A stretch of 64,000 nucleotides of DNA from positions 49,732,210-49,796,209 of the forward strand of contig CM038047.1 in NCBI GenBank assembly GCA_021397845.1, given 5' to 3'. The notes beneath the pieces are model-generated. The model saw nothing but the letters and a program-made list of their open reading frames with translations, did no database searches and was not told the origin of the DNA. Each line of letters starts with the position of its first letter. The first letter of the stretch is position 1. Of this stretch, positions 1 through 10,390 are shown piece by piece. This stretch comes from Areca catechu (Eukaryota; Streptophyta; Magnoliopsida; Arecales; Arecaceae). The translations under genes were made by a program, and so were the position numbers.

Positions 1-1570
1 CGCACTCAAGCCCGGAGCCCAGCTCTCCGGCACCAAGGCGTGGAGCCCAGCTCTCCGGCACTCAATCCTGGGGCCTAGCTCTCTGGCGCACTCAAGCTCG
101 GAGCCTAGCTCTCCGGTACCAAGGCACGGAGACCGACTCTCTGGCACCAAGCCCAGAGCCCAGCTCTTCGGCACCAATGCCCGGAGCCCAGCTCTCCAGC
201 ATCCAAGCCCGGAGCCCAGCTCTCTGGCACCGAAGCCTGGAGCCCAGCTCTCTGGCACTGAAGCCTGGAGCCCAGCTCTTTGGCACCGAAGCCCGGAGCC
301 CAACTCTCCGGCACTGATGCCCGGGGCTTAGCTCTCCAACATCCAAGCCCGGAGCCTAACTCTTCGGCACTAAAGCCCGGAGCCCAGCTCTCCAGCACCG
401 AAGCCCGGAGCCCAGCTCTTCGGCGTACTCAAGCCTGGAGCCCAGCTCTCCGGCACCAAAACCCAGGGCCCAGCTCTTCGGCACCAACAGTGTAAGGTCC
501 TTCCTCACTAATAATCAAGATTCCACTTGTGCAAACTCTTTTTGCCTTGTAGGAGAATCATTGCCCAACCCGAGGTCTGGCACTCAAAGCCCGGATCCCA
601 CAACTCTTCGGCACCAAATCTTGGAGCCCAGCTCCCAGGCATCAAAGCCCGGATCCCATGACTCTCTGGCACCAAGCCCTAAAGCCCAGCTCCCAGGCAT
701 CAAAGCCTGGATTCCATGACTCTCCGACACCAGCTTGAGGGCATCGAAGCCCAGGAGCCCAGCTCCCAGGCATCAAAGCTCGAATCCCATGACTATCCAG
801 CACCAAGCCATGGAGCCCAGCTCCCAGGCATCAAAGCCCGGATCCCACAACTCTCTGGCACCAAGCCCTGGAGCCCAGCTCCCAAGCATCAAAGCCCAAA
901 GCCCAGATCCCACGACTCTCTAGCACCAAGACCTGGAGCCCAGCTCCCAGGCATCAAAGCCCATATCCCATGACTCTTCAGCACCAAGCCCTGTAGCCCA
1001 GCTCCCAAGCATCAAAGCCCGGATCCCATGACTCTCATGCACCAAGCCCTGGAGCTCAGCTCCCAGGCATCAAAGCTCGGATCCCACGACTCTCCGGCAC
1101 TAAGCCCTGGAGCCCAGCTCCCGAGCATCAAAGCCCGGATCCCATGACTCTCTGGCACCAAATCCTGGAGCCCAGTTCTCAGGCCATCAAGCCCAGAGCC
1201 CAGCTCTCCGGCACTGAAACTTGAAGCCCAGTTCTCAGGCCATCAAGCCCGAAGCCCAGCTCTTCGGCACTGAAGCTTGAAGCCCAACTCTCAGGCCATC
1301 AAGCCCGGAGCTCAGCTCTTAAGCACTGAAGCTTGAAGCCCAGCTCTCAGGCCATTAAGCCCCGAGCCCAGCTCTTTGGCACTGAAGCTTGAAGCCCAGC
1401 TCTCAGGCCACCAAGCCCAGAGCCCAGCTCTCCGGCACTGAAGCTTGAAGCCTAGCTCTCAAGCCATCTCAAAGCCCAGCTCTCCAGCACTGAAGCTTGA
1501 AGCCCAGCTCTCAGGCCATCAAGCACGGAGCCTAGCTCTCCGGCGCTGAAGCTCGAAGTTCAGCACTCCG
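1..1570. repeat. GC-rich hierarchical tandem array (28-30 bp subunits)
   Basis: A subunit of about 28 bp containing GGAGCCCAGCTCTCCGGCAC repeats almost without break in the first 490 bases. From about 590 to 1165 it becomes a 58-bp dimer, in which one half carries a GGATCCCATGACTCTC-type core. From about 1170 to 1570 it becomes a dimer of about 56 bp whose halves start TTGAAGCCC and GGAGCCC. The copies differ by substitutions and small indels, so the array is not recent. Between about 490 and 585 lies non-repeat sequence. The reading frames through the array are by-products of the repeat. It lies beside the antisense ORF at 1820-4268, which is where Tat/Ogre-type Gypsy elements often carry tandem arrays, so I read it as the 3' untranslated region of such an element. 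The array continues past the left edge of the window. Confidence 0.85.
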
Positions 1571-1819
1571 GCACTCGGGAACACTCATCCACCTATGAAA
1601 CACTCAGAGACAAAGTGGAAGCCTCCTCTCTAACCTCATTACAAGCAAAAAAAAAGAAAAAGAGAAAAGAAAAAGAGGTAAAGAAGTTTCAAACCGAGAT
1701 AATTGAAAATTTCCACTTCATTGAAATTTGTTGTTTGTTACAAGTGTCCTCAGGCCCCCGACATGCCAGGCAGCCCAGGCCAAAAATAGAAGAAAAGAAA
1801 AATAGAAAATAAAACTACC
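1571..1819. other. A-rich spacer between tandem array and antisense ORF
   Basis: Purine-rich sequence with A and AAAAG runs (about 1647-1680 and 1785-1812). I see no gene. It separates the array from the 3' end of the minus-strand ORF. Confidence 0.4.
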
Positions 1820-2805
1820 TTATTCAGGCGGTCCCTCACCGGGGTTATGTGGCTGCGAGGCATCATCTCCAAGGGCCTCGGGCTGTGCAGTTCCGGCTTC
1901 AGTAACCATCGTTGGCGGGGAAGGTTCGGAGGTGGCCGTTGACTCCTCAGCATCGCCCAAGTCTGGGGCTAGCTCTGCATCCGAAGCACTGGGGTATCTA
2001 AGGAAAGCTTGGCCCTTGTTAGAAACGTACTCCTTGACCCTCGAGCGCAGGTACATGAAGCCTTTGTAAAAGGAGTCTGATGCCATTTCATGGAACTCGA
2101 TGGTGAACTCCTTCGAGGCCCTGTACCTTGCCACGGCCTCTTCAGCCCCCTTCTTCACCTCGGTGGCTTGCTCTTTTATCATCTCTACCAACTTGGCCAC
2201 CGCCGTTGCCTTCTTCTCAGTAGCTGTGGCCCTCTTCTCGGCGGCGACCAGCCTCTCTTTCACTGCATCTAGTTCAGCCTGGAGGAAATGAGCACACCCC
2301 TTCTGCCAGACTGCCTCAGCATTGAACTCGGTCAGCCTCTTCTCGGTGGTCGTGAGCTCCTCAGCCTTACTCCTAGACCGGCCCCGCTCTTAGTCAAGGT
2401 TCTCTTGGAGCTCCTTCGAGTGCCTCTCGATATTGGCAAGTTCTTTCTGGAGCTCCTTGTTCTTCAGGCCGAGCTCCCAGGAGGCGTCAGTCTTCTCCTT
2501 CAGCTCGGTCCTCAAGGCCTCGACCTTTGCTGCTCGTTGCTGATCATTCTTCAACCAGTTTCTATAGCAGTCTCTGATCAGGAGGGTCTCGACACCGATT
2601 TGGCACCAAACAAGACATCAGTAACAATGCACAAAGAGAGAAAGGAGAAGAAAGAAATCAAGAAGGTGAAATGACTTACTGAGAAGAGTTGGGGGAAGAT
2701 GCTGCTAATCGCATCCCCTAGTAGCTTTCCAGCCATCTCCCACAGGTCGCATGATTGGATTGAAAAATCCATCATGCGCTCGGCCAGCCTTTGGTCCCAG
2801 AGCAA
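1820..2805 (-). pseudogene. C-terminal coiled-coil part of Transposase_28-type element ORF
   Basis: This continues the minus-strand ORF that begins at 4268. An exon-like segment (2805-2680) reads LWDQRLAERMMDFSIQSCDL and ends at a GTAAGT donor (plus 2674-2679). After a T-rich intron-like stretch, coding resumes near 2580 with about 250 residues rich in Lys, Glu, Ala and Leu. Examples are TELKEKTDAS, KNKELQKELANIERHS and EKRATATEKKATAVAKLVE, a typical long coiled coil. It ends in a Ser/Pro/Glu-rich acidic tail and a stop at 1820. At least one in-frame stop (near 2391) interrupts it. Known context: plant Gypsy-type ORFs of the Transposase_28 family often join that domain to a coiled coil. The function of such proteins is not established. 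I infer an accessory ORF of a Tat/Retand-type retroelement, now dead. Confidence 0.65.
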
Positions 2806-3251
2806 TGTGACATCAGGCGCCAGTCTGAATGGGACCCGGCGGTAGTCCCTCTCCCTCTAGATTGCCCTTGAGGTGGAATCGCCTACTCCGCCGATAGAAG
2901 AGGCCTTGGGGGAAGTATGGGAGCTCGGCACCCCTTTAGGTGGCACCCCAAGCGCCGGCTCTGCTCCTCCTCTCACCTCCTTCCCCCAGACGACAACGAG
3001 CTCCGGGGGAGGAGGAGCCATGATGGCAACGGATGCGGCCGTGGCCCTGGCCCGGATGACCACCTCAGGATCTGGGGTGGGGGCCAGTTTTCGTTGCCTC
3101 GACTACTCTGGCACGGGCCTGGCTACCCTCTAACCCGGTTTTGGCACCGCAGTAACCACCCTCCTTCCTTGTGCGGGGTGGCCTCGGTCTCCCTCTTGCT
3201 CGGCCTGGTCGGCACGGCGGGAACGACCACCGACGTGCTCTCATCGTGAGC

Positions 3252-4268
3252 CTACTTCGAGGAGGACTCTTCAACCAATTCTGATGGAGGCCTCTTCCTG
3301 GTGATCGAGAGCAGGTCATCCACAGAGAACTTCATACCTGCATACAAAGGATGCAATATTAGTTCCAAGTTTAGAGAAACAGAGTAAGAGGCACAAAAAG
3401 AAGAACTCGAGCCGAACTCACCCAACTCTCTCGTTGGGTCGACCCCGGCCTTGGTGCGGTTCTGCTCTGACAACAAAACCTCAAGAAAAGAAATCTGGGT
3501 AGTGTGAATCTACTCATAGACCTCTCGGTCAGCCGCCTCGACCACATAATTTTGGTTAGGAGACCGATCTAGGTCACTCCAGACCCAGTCGATCCCCTCG
3601 ACTGTCACAAAAAAAAATTTACTCTTCCATCCTTTGATGGAAGAGGGGATTTCAAATTTGATGCCCTTCGGGTGAGAAGAAAGAGACCACCACCCGTCCT
3701 CGGTAGGGTGGCACTTCAGGGTGAAGAAGGCCCTGAACAGGAAAAAACGGGCGACAATCTCGTGGAAATGACAGAGCACTATAAAGCAAAAGATGGTCCT
3801 TATAGCATTCAGGACGAGTTGAGCAGGGACCAGACGATAGTTGCTCAACACTAACAAGAAGAAAGGGTGGAAAGAAAAGCGGAGTCCTCCTGAGAAGGTC
3901 TCCTCATAAAAGGTGATCCGGCCCAGGCTACTGGAAGTAACGCGATCCCCTCGTCGAGGGATCAAGAGCCGGACAGAATGAGGGATGCCATAGACATCCT
4001 GGATGGTCCCCAATTCTTTAGCTAAGATTGTCGAAGCAATCCCGCCGGGACTTGTGGACCGAGCAGGGTCAGAAGCGGATTTGGTTGGAGGAGGAGGGGG
4101 GCTAGATCTAGGCTCCCTAATAACTATACCACCAGGGGGACGCCTCCTAAACTCGAAGTGCGCCTCTTCCCCCTCCTCATCGAAAAAAGAAGAAGGTAGT
4201 CTCAGCACAGAAGGACCCGCCTCAGCCTGGTTGGTTGAGGGATGGAAGCCAGGACCAAAGCAAGACAT
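3252..4268 (-). pseudogene. Transposase_28-like (putative gypsy-type transposon) ORF, exons 1-2
   Basis: A 252-residue ORF starts at the ATG at 4268. It has a Ser/Pro/Arg-rich N-terminus, then a globular block (about residues 85-170) with YGIPHSVRLLIPRRGDRV, ITFYEETFSGGLRFSFHPFF and LVLNAIRTIFCFIVLCHF. That block is the pattern I know from the Pfam Transposase_28 family. It is followed by a WKSKFFFV strand. A TAG at 3510-3512 stops the frame, but the same frame continues to a GTGAGT donor (plus 3416-3421). An intron of about 84 bp ends at a CAG (3338-3340), and exon 2 reads MKFSVDDLLSITRKRPPSEL. The spliced layout is clear and the stops show decay. The tandem array (1-1570) and LTR-like block (4436-6043) around it suggest that this is the antisense ORF of a plus-strand Tat/Retand-like Gypsy element. 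A cellular gene is unlikely. Confidence 0.7.
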
Positions 4269-4435
4269 CTACAGAAATGGGAAAGCAAAAGCTCGAGAAG
4301 AGGAGGAAGATGGATTGCGAGGACCCAAACCCCAAAAGGAGAAACTCTACACTACTTGGGGAAGGAGGAAGAAGGAGACGAACTTGGTTCCTGGGGAGCC
4401 TAAGGTAATCGAGGGAGAAGAGAAAGCCTGGGTAT

Positions 4436-6043
4436 GATGGTGGGCACGTAAAATTCGAAAGAGTGGATGTTTTGAGAAAAATCTGCCTTTTATTTCAGAG
4501 TGACCTGATGCATCCATACCATTACAGCCTCTCTACCGATAGATTTGCACCACGTGCTGACCATCGACGAGTGGGACGCTCCACATCGACTGCAGCCACT
4601 CTGAATTCCATGCCAATAATAACTGCTCCTCGGACGTGGCCATGTGGCTCCTCCGCACTGGCTCGGAAAACCGTTTCACAAAGCACCGACGATCGTGGTC
4701 ATTATTGCACCGGATCTTTGCCTTTCTACATTAGCACCGTAATTACTCCCTTTGACCCGAGCGCCGTGCACCAATGGGCCTCGGGAGTGGGGGTAAATGA
4801 TGTGGCAGGATTGCTGACATGGAACACCTGTCAAATGCCATGTTGGAGAAGGCTGCCATGCCTGATACTCCTCCTCGGACTCCTTTGCCGGGCCAAGCTC
4901 CCTCATAATGTCGGGGTGGCCTGTCGAAGCCGAGCTCCGTCCTCCGCCAGGTCAGCTCCTGTGAGGTTGAGATGCTTAGGTCGGAGACAAGCGACCTCCC
5001 CCAGATTGAGCCCCTCGAAGTCGAGCCCCTTGGTCCGGAGTCGAGCCCAGTCCTCCTCTGCCAAGTAGAGCCCCTTCGAGGTCGAGCCCCTCGGAGTCAA
5101 GCCCTACCTCCTCTATCAGGTCGAGCCCCCTCGAAGTCAAGCCCCTTGGTCCGGAGTCGAGCCCAGCCCTCCTCCGCCAAGTGGAGCCCCTTCGAGGTCG
5201 AGCCCCTCGGAGTCGAGCCCTGCCACTCCAGCTCGGCCTCCACCTCGGACGAAGGAACCAGCAATCGAAGGGGCGACACCGTCCCTCCTGGATGCCGATG
5301 AGTCACCTGAGGATCACAGAGAGGTGCCCACTAGGCTGTAATAACTATCCACAGCTACATCTTACACCAGAGAAGAAAGAAGCTCCATGATCGAGGTGCC
5401 ACGCTCTCTCCCAACCGCCTGCACCACCCGAAAGAGGAAGTCAACCAGGAGATTCGAATCTCGGGGGTGACGACCCTCTGATTGAGGCACTGCCAAGTTC
5501 GGAATGGAGCAACCGAGAGGAATGTCAGAATGCATAGTGGGTTCCCTTATCACAAACAGGAAAGATGCCCTGTCCACGGCACGGAACGTCGTTGCACATG
5601 CCTACTGGCATGGGGAGATCCCGAGGTATGAACCCAGCAACCACCTGGGCTTAAAAAAGCCATCTGCGCCCTAACGGAGAGGTAAGAAGAAGAACAGTAA
5701 TAACCCCAACATACCAAAAAAATACACTCAAGCAAGTAAGGGAGGTGAGGTCACATAGGAGAGCCAACTCCAGTTCACCTCGGACACCACTCTCCCCAGC
5801 ACACTTGCACCCTACTCACACATCATTCACTCCTCGTATGGAGTCCATCTAAAGGGGCTCGACCAGCAGGATCTGTTTCCCTGGATCGTCACTGACTTAA
5901 CCGCCGGAGTGCCCCCGTCGGAATCCCTGGCCCGGGTCTCTAATCCTGTTTTGCAGGTCTTGAAATGCAGACCAGTCCCGAAAAGATGAGGGGTGATCTG
6001 ACATCGACAGCAGCTACGGGCCATGACGATCTTGGTGGCAACA
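4436..6043 (+). mobile_element. Probable 3' LTR of Tat/Retand-like Gypsy element
   Basis: A GC-richer non-coding block follows the antisense ORF. It starts TGATGGTGGGCACG after a purine-rich stretch and can be read to end GGTGGCAACA at 6043, just where MULE coding sequence begins. At 5650-5660 there is a TTAAAAAAG TATA-like site, then a leader with GACTTAACCGCCGGAGTGCC (about 5893). That motif recurs in degenerate form in another LTR-like block near 11300-11330, where it also follows a TATA box. No second copy lies in the window because the element's other end is off the left edge, so the boundaries are inferred from TG/CA ends and context. ORFs here do not look like real genes. Confidence 0.5.
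5013..5240. repeat. 116-bp tandem duplication inside LTR-like block
   Basis: Two copies of a 116-bp unit start at 5013 (CCTCGAAGTCGAGCCCC) and 5129 (CCTCGAAGTCAAGCCCC). Each is itself built from GTCGAGCCCC-type pieces of about 30 bp. The surrounding sequence (4930-5000) holds weaker copies. It sits upstream of the TATA-like site, in the U3-like part. Confidence 0.75.
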
Positions 6044-7431
6044 GATATATATATTGTTATGCTTCTTCTAGTCCTTTTTGTCAATCGGATACAACCACTA
6101 AATATTCTATAATTCCAATTGCTTTTCTAAGTACCTCTAAAAACCAAGTTCAGCTATTACTATTTTCAGATTTTGTTATATTAAAAGCCACTAGAAATAA
6201 ACCGTTATTTCCATCGAGTGTTGTAATAGCCATCAATACACCCGGAACTTTTCCTTTAATTGGCAACCATCCAGGCCTACAAGAGGTCAACAACTAGCTA
6301 GGAAGCCCATACTGCAAGCTTCTAGAGAAACAAAGAAGCGGTGGAGGTAATGTTTGTCATCAATCACATCTAATTGTAGCTTTACTACATTACTTGGGTT
6401 TCTTCTAAAAAGTTCCTCCTTAAAATCCTTTATTCTCTCAAAAGAATATGCCCAATTCCCATGAATTATAGATTTAGCAAGCTCCTTTCCTCACCAAATT
6501 CTGTAATATGGAAGCTCAAGATGATGGAGTTGTAATAATCTCCTTCATAGGTCACCTTCTTTCCTTAGCCAATTAATCACCCTATCACGTATCCAAAACT
6601 GTATGACCATCTTGTTACCACACTTATTCATAGATGAGCATGTATGAAGTTCCTTCAATTTTTTGACCTATATAATAACTACAAGAATATATTAATACAT
6701 GCAACATTATTTATATACACTATAATGAAAAGAATTAGTATTTCTACCATAATACTTGAAATGTGTGACCATCACATAATAACAAAGCAAGGAGCCTTCA
6801 ATTACAAGCTTCATTTTTGTAGCTTACAATCATTCTACCTAGCTCACTTTTGAGAACCCTTACAGCAAATTCATTCAATATAGCATACTGACTTAATGCC
6901 ACCTTGAATATTCTTGACTTGCATATTTTGCTCTTTCAGGATTGTCATCATCCATCTCATATGTCTCTATCTCATATTCTATGACATCATCATCATCATC
7001 AAAAACAGAACTACTATTATAAATACTATGATAATTACTCTCATAACTACATATTGCAATACTGATTCTTGCTCCTCTTGAAACATAGTTTCATCATTTA
7101 TCCCAATATTTGTCCTTAATATAGCTAGATGCTCACTTTCATTTTGCCTTTGGTCTTGGCTGTATAGTGTTTATTGAGAAAGCTTATCATTATTCTCTTT
7201 TGTGACAAATAAGAAACATTCATTCAAATCTTTATCTAGTATCATATAAGACTTAGGTGATAAATGTCTAATCACAAACCAAATCTTTATGATCTCTTCA
7301 AACTTCAAATTGAATGTGTGCACTATATCATTATATAGGTCATTATAACAATAGCGGTCAACATTAAATAGTTTATGATCAAATGTATTGTATTTGACAT
7401 GCATTATATTAGATTGATTATGATATCGCAT
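6044..7431 (-). pseudogene. MULE (Mutator-like) transposase remnant
   Basis: Read on the minus strand. Near 6490-6250 comes NWAYSFERIKDFKEELFRRN, then FHRFF-like HRFFVSLEACSMGFLAS and PLVGLDG. At 6230-6100 come AITTLDGNNGLFLVAFNITK, TWFLEVLRKAIGIIEYLVVV and SD-QKGLEEA. This order (an FKEELxRRNP block, RFFVSxxACxxGFL, GxDG, DGNN, WFL, SDxQKGL) is that of the MULE transposase domain, including the catalytic DD(E) core region. Stops occur in CRP and SDRQ positions and there are frameshifts. An 86-residue ORF (7431-7171) may be the N-terminal region, as it starts with a Met and precedes the core in the same direction. The C-terminal zinc-finger part is missing: the remnant ends at 6044, where the LTR of the Gypsy element begins, so that element probably inserted into it. 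No terminal inverted repeats are visible. Confidence 0.65.
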
Positions 7432-7439
7432 GGTTTTTT

Positions 7440-8209
7440 TGTGGATTATTTGATTTGAAACATGAAATATGTCTTTGAAAAAAGTATCTTGATTTGAGAT
7501 GGTTTTTAGCTCACAACTAGATTATGTTTCAATACCCAACCAGTAGGGTGGTTAAACGATGGTACTTCGATACCCTACTAGTGGGGTAGTTTAATGCTCA
7601 CATTTCTAAACCCTATTAGTAGGAATTATGCACCGGTACTTGGAACCCTATCTGATACTTTGATTTAGTTTATGGCTATTGAGATGATTGTGATGCTTGG
7701 AAAGAAATTGATTTATAAATGAATTTTAAATTTTAAAGGGATTAGATCTACATGTTTATTGATTTGATAATATCTTATATTTTGAATTAGATTCTAAATT
7801 GACACACAATGTATGCTTATTTCAGTATACTTTTATTGCTAGATTTATTTAGCTTAAATGTTCATTACTTATTAGGTTGTTAGCTCATCATCTCATATCT
7901 TATTATTTTACAAATCTTGAAAACTAAATTGACAGAATATATTTAAGAGAGTGATTAGAAGCAGATTTTTAATGTCTATGTTTATATTGAAAATATTAGT
8001 GAAATTTAATGTAAGAAAACTTGAATATTGTTGGATCTATGATAAACTAAAATTTAAATTTTAGATATTTAAATATGAATTTAATTACTTTTTAAATTTA
8101 TTCCATTGTTTACTTTGTATGTCATAAAGAGATGCCTTGCATGGGTGTGGGAAGAATTTTCTATGAGTACACTATAATTGCTATGATCTCGAGTCGAGGG
8201 TGTGACATT
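7440..8209 (+). mobile_element. LTR-like fragment ending GGGTGTGACA
   Basis: AT-rich, no coding. It contains the paired motifs AACCAGTAGGGTGG and ACCCTACTAGTGGGGTAG (about 7540-7590) and ends CGAGTCGAGGGTGTGACA. LTRs of the Del/Tekay chromovirus type commonly end in such a GTGTGACA. The sequence just after 8209 reads as LINE sequence, which supports an element end here. The left edge is uncertain. Confidence 0.35.
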
Positions 8210-8370
8210 ACCACTCCACCAAATCAACTTATAAGGAAAGTTTTGTATATGCATGTTACAGCAACAGAACGCCCATTCCTATAAATCTAAGAATCAGCCA
8301 TGGCACTAGGGAGCTATTACTACATCCTACCCACTCCCAGGAGTACCAAACAAATATCATGGCTTCCCTT
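8210..8370 (+). pseudogene. LINE C-terminal region, piece before solo LTR
   Basis: A short coding remnant ends in frame with PTPRSTKQISWLP immediately before the LTR at 8371. If the LTR is removed, it joins to PPMGNLKLKFDASVK at 9782. That gives the WxPPP-G-KxNxDGS start that introduces the RNase H domain of plant LINE elements. This join is the main evidence for both pieces. Upstream of 8290 I cannot follow a frame. Confidence 0.45.
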
Positions 8371-9781
8371 TGATGGGGGATGAAAATGAAATGATGAATG
8401 GAGAGTTTTAGTAAGCTAACCAGCAAGCAAACTTAAGCAATTAATTATCAAATAAATGGGCTAAATTAATCTAAAAAAAAAAAATTTCATAAGGAGACTA
8501 GTTGATCTAATTTTTAAGACCCGCAATGTAGATCTAGTTTAAAATAAGGATTAGGATCTTCATAGCAAGGAAACCATCACTAGTAGGACAAGTTAACCTT
8601 CAAATGATTATATTTAATGAAGCTTAAGAAGAGTTTTCCTACCAACAATGATGGCTAAAATATTTGATGGAAGAAGAAGCTCTCAACACTCATGGATTTG
8701 AGGACTAGAAGGCAAGATGACCACTCTCTACTTTGGGACTTACCTTGCCCTTGATCAATGGCATGGAGACCTTTCTCTTGGATGTGGAAACTTAAGAGAA
8801 CCTACAAACAAACTTGGAATTAGACATGAAAGGGGAATTGAGGTTGGAATGGAAATAAGAGAGAAAGGAAAAGAAACAAGGCCGGCGGCTTGGAACTTGG
8901 GGCTTGAACTTGGAGCACTCATTAATGGCATCACACTCTTCAATCTTTAGAGCAGCAATTACTCTCCAACACACTCAAGGGACCTCTCACTCCCTTTTCA
9001 AACATGAATTTAAACACTATAACTTAAAGGACTAAATCACTCCAACTAGAAGAACTAAATTACTCCATACAAGAACTCAAGATAGAACTCAATAAGAAGA
9101 AAACCTTCAATGATTCTCAAATATTTCATACATGGAATGCCTTACAAGGGGAGCCTTGGACCCTATTTATAGCCTTAGAGGTCGGCCAAAGTGAGGAGGG
9201 GAGGTGGAGTTAGGTTAGTTAACCATTTCTAGTTAAATCCACTCCTTTGGTTACATAGTTGCAACAAAAACAACTTCTAGGTAAGAGGTTGTAACAACTT
9301 GCTATGTGGCACCTAGGTGGCTTCGACATGACTTCTAATTGCTGATGTGGAGCCCTAGGTGTCATGTGATGTGGCATCCCACATGGCAAGTTGGTTGGGG
9401 GGTTGTTGGGTGAGTGAGGAGTGGTCCCATGCTTTCCCTCAAAATGCTTGACGTGTTGTTTCTCATGTCTCCCAAAATGTGTCCCATGTGAAGAATAAAA
9501 TGGGCTTCTAAGAGATGGTGTCATGGACTTCAAAATGTGGTATCTTGACTTGCTTGGGCTTTGACTTGGGCATGCTTGAAGTTGGTCTTGATCTGGGTTG
9601 AGTTGACTCAAGGGACTGGTGGCCTTCTTTCATGAGTCGGCTCATGAATTGGTCTTTGTCTTCAAAGGTTTAGTGGGCTTCATTCCAAGGTTCTCATTAA
9701 TCCTAAGTACACTATATTAGCTGCAAAAAAATATCAAGAGAATTAGTTAAAAATTATTTTTTTCTTGTTGATGTCCCATCA
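8371..9781 (-). mobile_element. Solo LTR (1411 bp, minus orientation) in LINE
   Basis: In plus-strand view it starts TGATGGGGGATG and ends GTCCCATCA, an inverted TGATGGG/CCCATCA end pair. The flanks are CCCTT before and CCCCT after, a probable 5-bp target duplication with one change. Removing it rejoins a LINE reading frame. A TATA box CTATAAATAG lies on the minus strand at 9163-9172, and GAAGTTGGTC-type U3 sequence lies before it. I see no internal region, PBS or polypurine tract, so this is a solo LTR left by LTR-LTR recombination. The family is not identified. The ORFs at 8717-8974 and 9219-9611 are chance frames. Confidence 0.6.
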
Positions 9782-10119
9782 CCCCTCCCATGGGTAATCT
9801 TAAACTAAAATTTGATGCATCGGTCAAGAGTTCATTATCCGTGATGCCTACTGGCAGCTTTCACTAGCTATGGTAAAATGGTTATCTTCCCCTCAAGGAA
9901 CTATTAGGCCTCTCAACCCTATGCTAAGGGATCTGTTAGCCTAGATGCAAAGGCTGCAGATTTTGAAGGTTACCCATACATACCGTGAGGGAACTTTAGT
10001 TGCTGATTTTTTGGTTACACAAGCTCAGAAGGCTGAATTCATTATTTTAGCTACTGAGCTACTGTGGTTAGAGTTAAAGCTGCTTCTTATGGCTGATGTT
10101 GGAGGAGTTTGCTTTGAAT
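9782..10119 (+). pseudogene. LINE RNase H domain remnant
   Basis: After NLKLKFDASVK comes a one-base frame change and then FIIRDAYWQLSLAMVKWL, PLNPMLRDLLA, MQRLQILKVTHTYREGTLVA and DFLVTQAQ. This is the C-terminal RNase H of plant non-LTR elements, with FDGS at the start, VIRD, and THxYREGNxxADxLA near the end. An amber codon replaces Gln before MQRL. The remnant ends in a TGA at about 10117. The following 270 bases probably include the element's 3' end, but I see no poly(A) or target duplication. Confidence 0.6.
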
Positions 10120-10390
10120 GATGATGAAGCCAATCCAAAATATTATGTTCTTCTTGATGTTAATGGCTTATGGGATATATTTTGCCTTGGATTTTCCACC
10201 ATGGTATATCTTCTCTAATGATCTAGGGGGGAGGAGCTGGGGTCTGGTATTTCCCAATCATAGCTTTGAGTTCAAAGATAATTTTTTCTTATGTCTGCTC
10301 CACATATCATCATATTTTCCACTGCTATCTATTTATTGGTTGGGCTGGGCAACTGCTGATCTAGGATAAGAATCTAACCTAGGGTGGGAC
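10120..10390. other. Non-coding, possible LINE 3' flank
   Basis: A 83-codon open frame (10118-10369) has no recognisable motif and hydrophobic, biased composition, so I do not call it a gene. The sequence may be the 3' untranslated region of the LINE. Confidence 0.3.

Noticed and set aside
1..1570. Regular repeats that could suggest a CRISPR array or a repeat-protein gene
   Set aside because: Repeats are back to back with no unique spacers, and the sequence is plant nuclear DNA. Open frames run in several phases and on both strands, as expected of a repeat.
9219..9611. 130-codon minus-strand ORF
   Set aside because: It lies upstream of the TATA box in the solo LTR (8371-9781), and there is no recognisable domain.
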